Origin: Acephala macrosclerotiorum
Lineage: Eukaryota > Ascomycota > Leotiomycetes > Helotiales > Mollisiaceae
DNA: 10,110 nucleotides
Assembly (NCBI GenBank): GCA_014904845.1
Contig: MU119773.1
Coordinates: 9,863 to 19,972, forward strand
Reading direction: 5' to 3'
Shown here: piece by piece, positions 9,585-10,110 of the stretch
Numbering within the stretch: the stretch's first letter is position 1
Layout: each line of letters starts with the position of its first letter
The notes under the pieces: generated by a model
Told to the model about the DNA's origin: nothing
Seen by the model: only the letters and a program-made list of their open reading frames with translations
Databases searched by the model: none
Translations under genes and position numbers: made by a program

Positions 9585-9789
9585 ATATTAGTATTACTAG
9601 AGATATTTATTATTAGTAATAAATTAAAAACGAAATAAATAAATTGAATAATTCGTTGATTGATTATAAGTTTTAAATCTAGTAAACGCGTAAAAATTGA
9701 AAAATATAATCTCAACTCTAGCGCAAGCGGCGCTAGTCCCGATCTGGCCTAGTACCGCACGTGACTACTAAACTAATATTGTACTTACA
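9585..9789 (-). repeat. Terminal inverted repeat, right arm (205 bp)
   Basis: Reverse complement of the left arm, beginning TGTAAGTACAATATT when read inward from 9789. It keeps the G or C at 16 of 19 transition sites and so is closer to the ancestral sequence. Because fewer stops have formed, a 65-codon frame starting at a TTG runs on the minus strand from 9715 to 9518. The same frame in the left arm has lost the TTG (TTA) and has CGA changed to TGA, and the right frame runs past the arm boundary, so it is not treated as a gene. Confidence 0.9.
9718..9765 (-). other. Unmutated 48-bp G+C core of the right arm
   Basis: Reverse-complement partner of 6636-6683, 47 of 48 identical (31 G or C). 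The single change is CpA to TpA in the left copy. It carries the same E-box (CACGTGAC on the + strand, ending at 9765) and the same CTAGCGC/GCGCTAG hairpin, here at 9718-9736. Confidence 0.85.
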
Positions 9790-10110
9790 TTGGCAATTTT
9801 TTTTTTGTAACAAAAATTGATCTAATTTAACTATTTAAAAAACGTTATTATTTTTTTTTTTATTGTAATTCGTTAATACGTAAAACTCGTTAATATTTTA
9901 ATATAAAAATTATATAATTAAACTTTGAGAATAATACTAATAAATTAATATTATTCTCGAAATTCGTCGAAAGTTATAAACGTTGAAATTGAAATAATTT
10001 ATTTTTTTTTGGTTTTATAAATTAAATAATTACAAAATTCGAAATACAATACAAAAATTATTTTTTTTTTATTTTTTTTTTTAATAAATATTTTTTTTTA
10101 ATTTTTTTTT
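9790..10110. other. Right flank: less AT-extreme, no gene
   Basis: From the element boundary to about 10050 the G+C is near 16% (about 41 of 261 bases), including non-CpG bases such as TTGGCAA and GGTTTT. So the sequence beyond the right arm is less mutated than that left of 6612. It contains the hairpin at 9927-9958, and TCGTTAATA twice (9870-9878 and 9887-9895). The last 60 bases are mostly T runs. No open frame, RNA gene or second element end is visible. Confidence 0.6.
9927..9958. repeat. Stem-loop, 10-bp perfect stem
   Basis: GAGAATAATA (9927-9936) pairs with TATTATTCTC (9949-9958) around a 12-base loop. AACTTT (9921-9926) and AAAGTT (9970-9975) could extend the pairing after an asymmetric bulge. 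The stem contains non-CpG G and C that match between arms. No gene or T-tract context supports a terminator role. Confidence 0.7.

Larger units (their letters stand above)
6612..9789. mobile_element. Degraded ~3.2-kb element bounded by ~205-bp terminal inverted repeats
   Basis: Two arms, 6612-6820 and the reverse complement of 9585-9789, align at 185 of 205 positions with one 4-bp gap, and the similarity stops abruptly at both ends. The outer termini read TGT...ACA. Such long inverted arms suggest a DNA transposon with long TIRs (Mutator-like and some other families have TIRs of this size) or a non-autonomous derivative. Because the ends are TG...CA, two solo LTRs of one retroelement in opposite orientation is a real alternative. 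No target-site duplication is visible: the 9 bp outside are TATTATTTT on the left and TTGGCAATT on the right. No transposase, integrase or other gene remains in the interior. The family is not recognised. Confidence 0.7.

Noticed and set aside
9518..9715. 65-codon open frame on the minus strand starting at TTG
   Set aside because: It lies mostly in the right inverted arm and runs past the arm boundary. The matching frame in the left arm has TTA for the start and TGA for a CGA codon. The product is dominated by Ile, Leu, Asn and Phe as expected from composition, with no motif.
6634..9767. Tc1/mariner-type insertion bounded by TA at the edge of the G+C core
   Set aside because: TA does flank the cores, but similarity between the arms continues 24 bp further out with only transition differences, so the true end is at 6612 and 9789.
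9927..9958. Intrinsic transcription terminator
   Set aside because: The stem is AT-rich, no T tract follows immediately and no gene lies upstream.
1..10110. CRISPR array
   Set aside because: No evenly spaced direct repeats with unique spacers; the repeats seen are two-copy, palindromic or simple tandem.
1..10110. Mitochondrial or plastid gene-bearing DNA
   Set aside because: Ten kilobases with no rRNA, tRNA or protein gene and a CpG-biased residue of C and G does not fit a typical organelle genome, though a long intergenic spacer cannot be fully excluded.
1..10110. TATAAA and TTAATTAA-like promoter or regulatory motifs
   Set aside because: These occur throughout at the frequency expected of near-pure A/T sequence and have no gene to serve.

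Overview
This window is extremely AT-rich (roughly 95% A+T by eye, one stretch of 392 bp with no G or C at all) and contains no protein-coding gene that I can support. No frame stays open for a plausible length, and I see no recognisable tRNA or rRNA. The few C and G bases sit mainly in CpG: in positions 1-1020, 8 of the 16 C residues on the + strand are followed by G. This pattern (C lost before A and T, kept before G) is what saturated repeat-induced point mutation (RIP) leaves in filamentous ascomycete fungi. It is opposite to ordinary methyl-CpG deamination. The best guess is therefore a gene-free, RIP-degraded AT-rich compartment of a filamentous fungus nuclear genome (subtelomeric, centromeric or transposon graveyard). 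An AT-rich fungal mitochondrial spacer or an apicomplexan AT-rich region is less likely but not excluded.

Layout. 1-69: 9-bp tandem array, cut by the window edge. 70-2040: AT desert with a diverged ~85-bp direct repeat (784-867 and 1330-1415). 2041-2400: an island with about three times the surrounding G+C, dense in short palindromes. 2401-6611: AT desert, including a perfect 24-bp palindrome, a 41-bp-period duplication, a 17-bp inverted repeat and the pure A/T stretch 4339-4730.

6612-9789 is the main object: a ~3.2 kb structure bounded by ~205-bp terminal inverted repeats (left 6612-6820, right 9585-9789) with outer ends TGT...ACA. The arms align at 185 of 205 positions plus one 4-bp gap. 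19 of the 20 substitutions are transitions, and 18 of those 19 fall at CpA or CpT (either strand). Inside each arm lies a 48-bp core of about 63% G+C that has almost entirely escaped mutation, with a GTCACGTG motif at one end and a 7-bp-stem hairpin at the other. The interior (6821-9584) has no gene left. 9790-10110: flank with about 16% G+C up to 10050, containing a 10-bp-stem hairpin and ending in T runs.

The reading I favour is a degraded long-TIR DNA transposon (or two copies of one repeat in opposite orientation) in a RIP-saturated region, whose small G+C cores persist for an unknown reason. No genes work together here. The biological content is the mutational record and the surviving cores.
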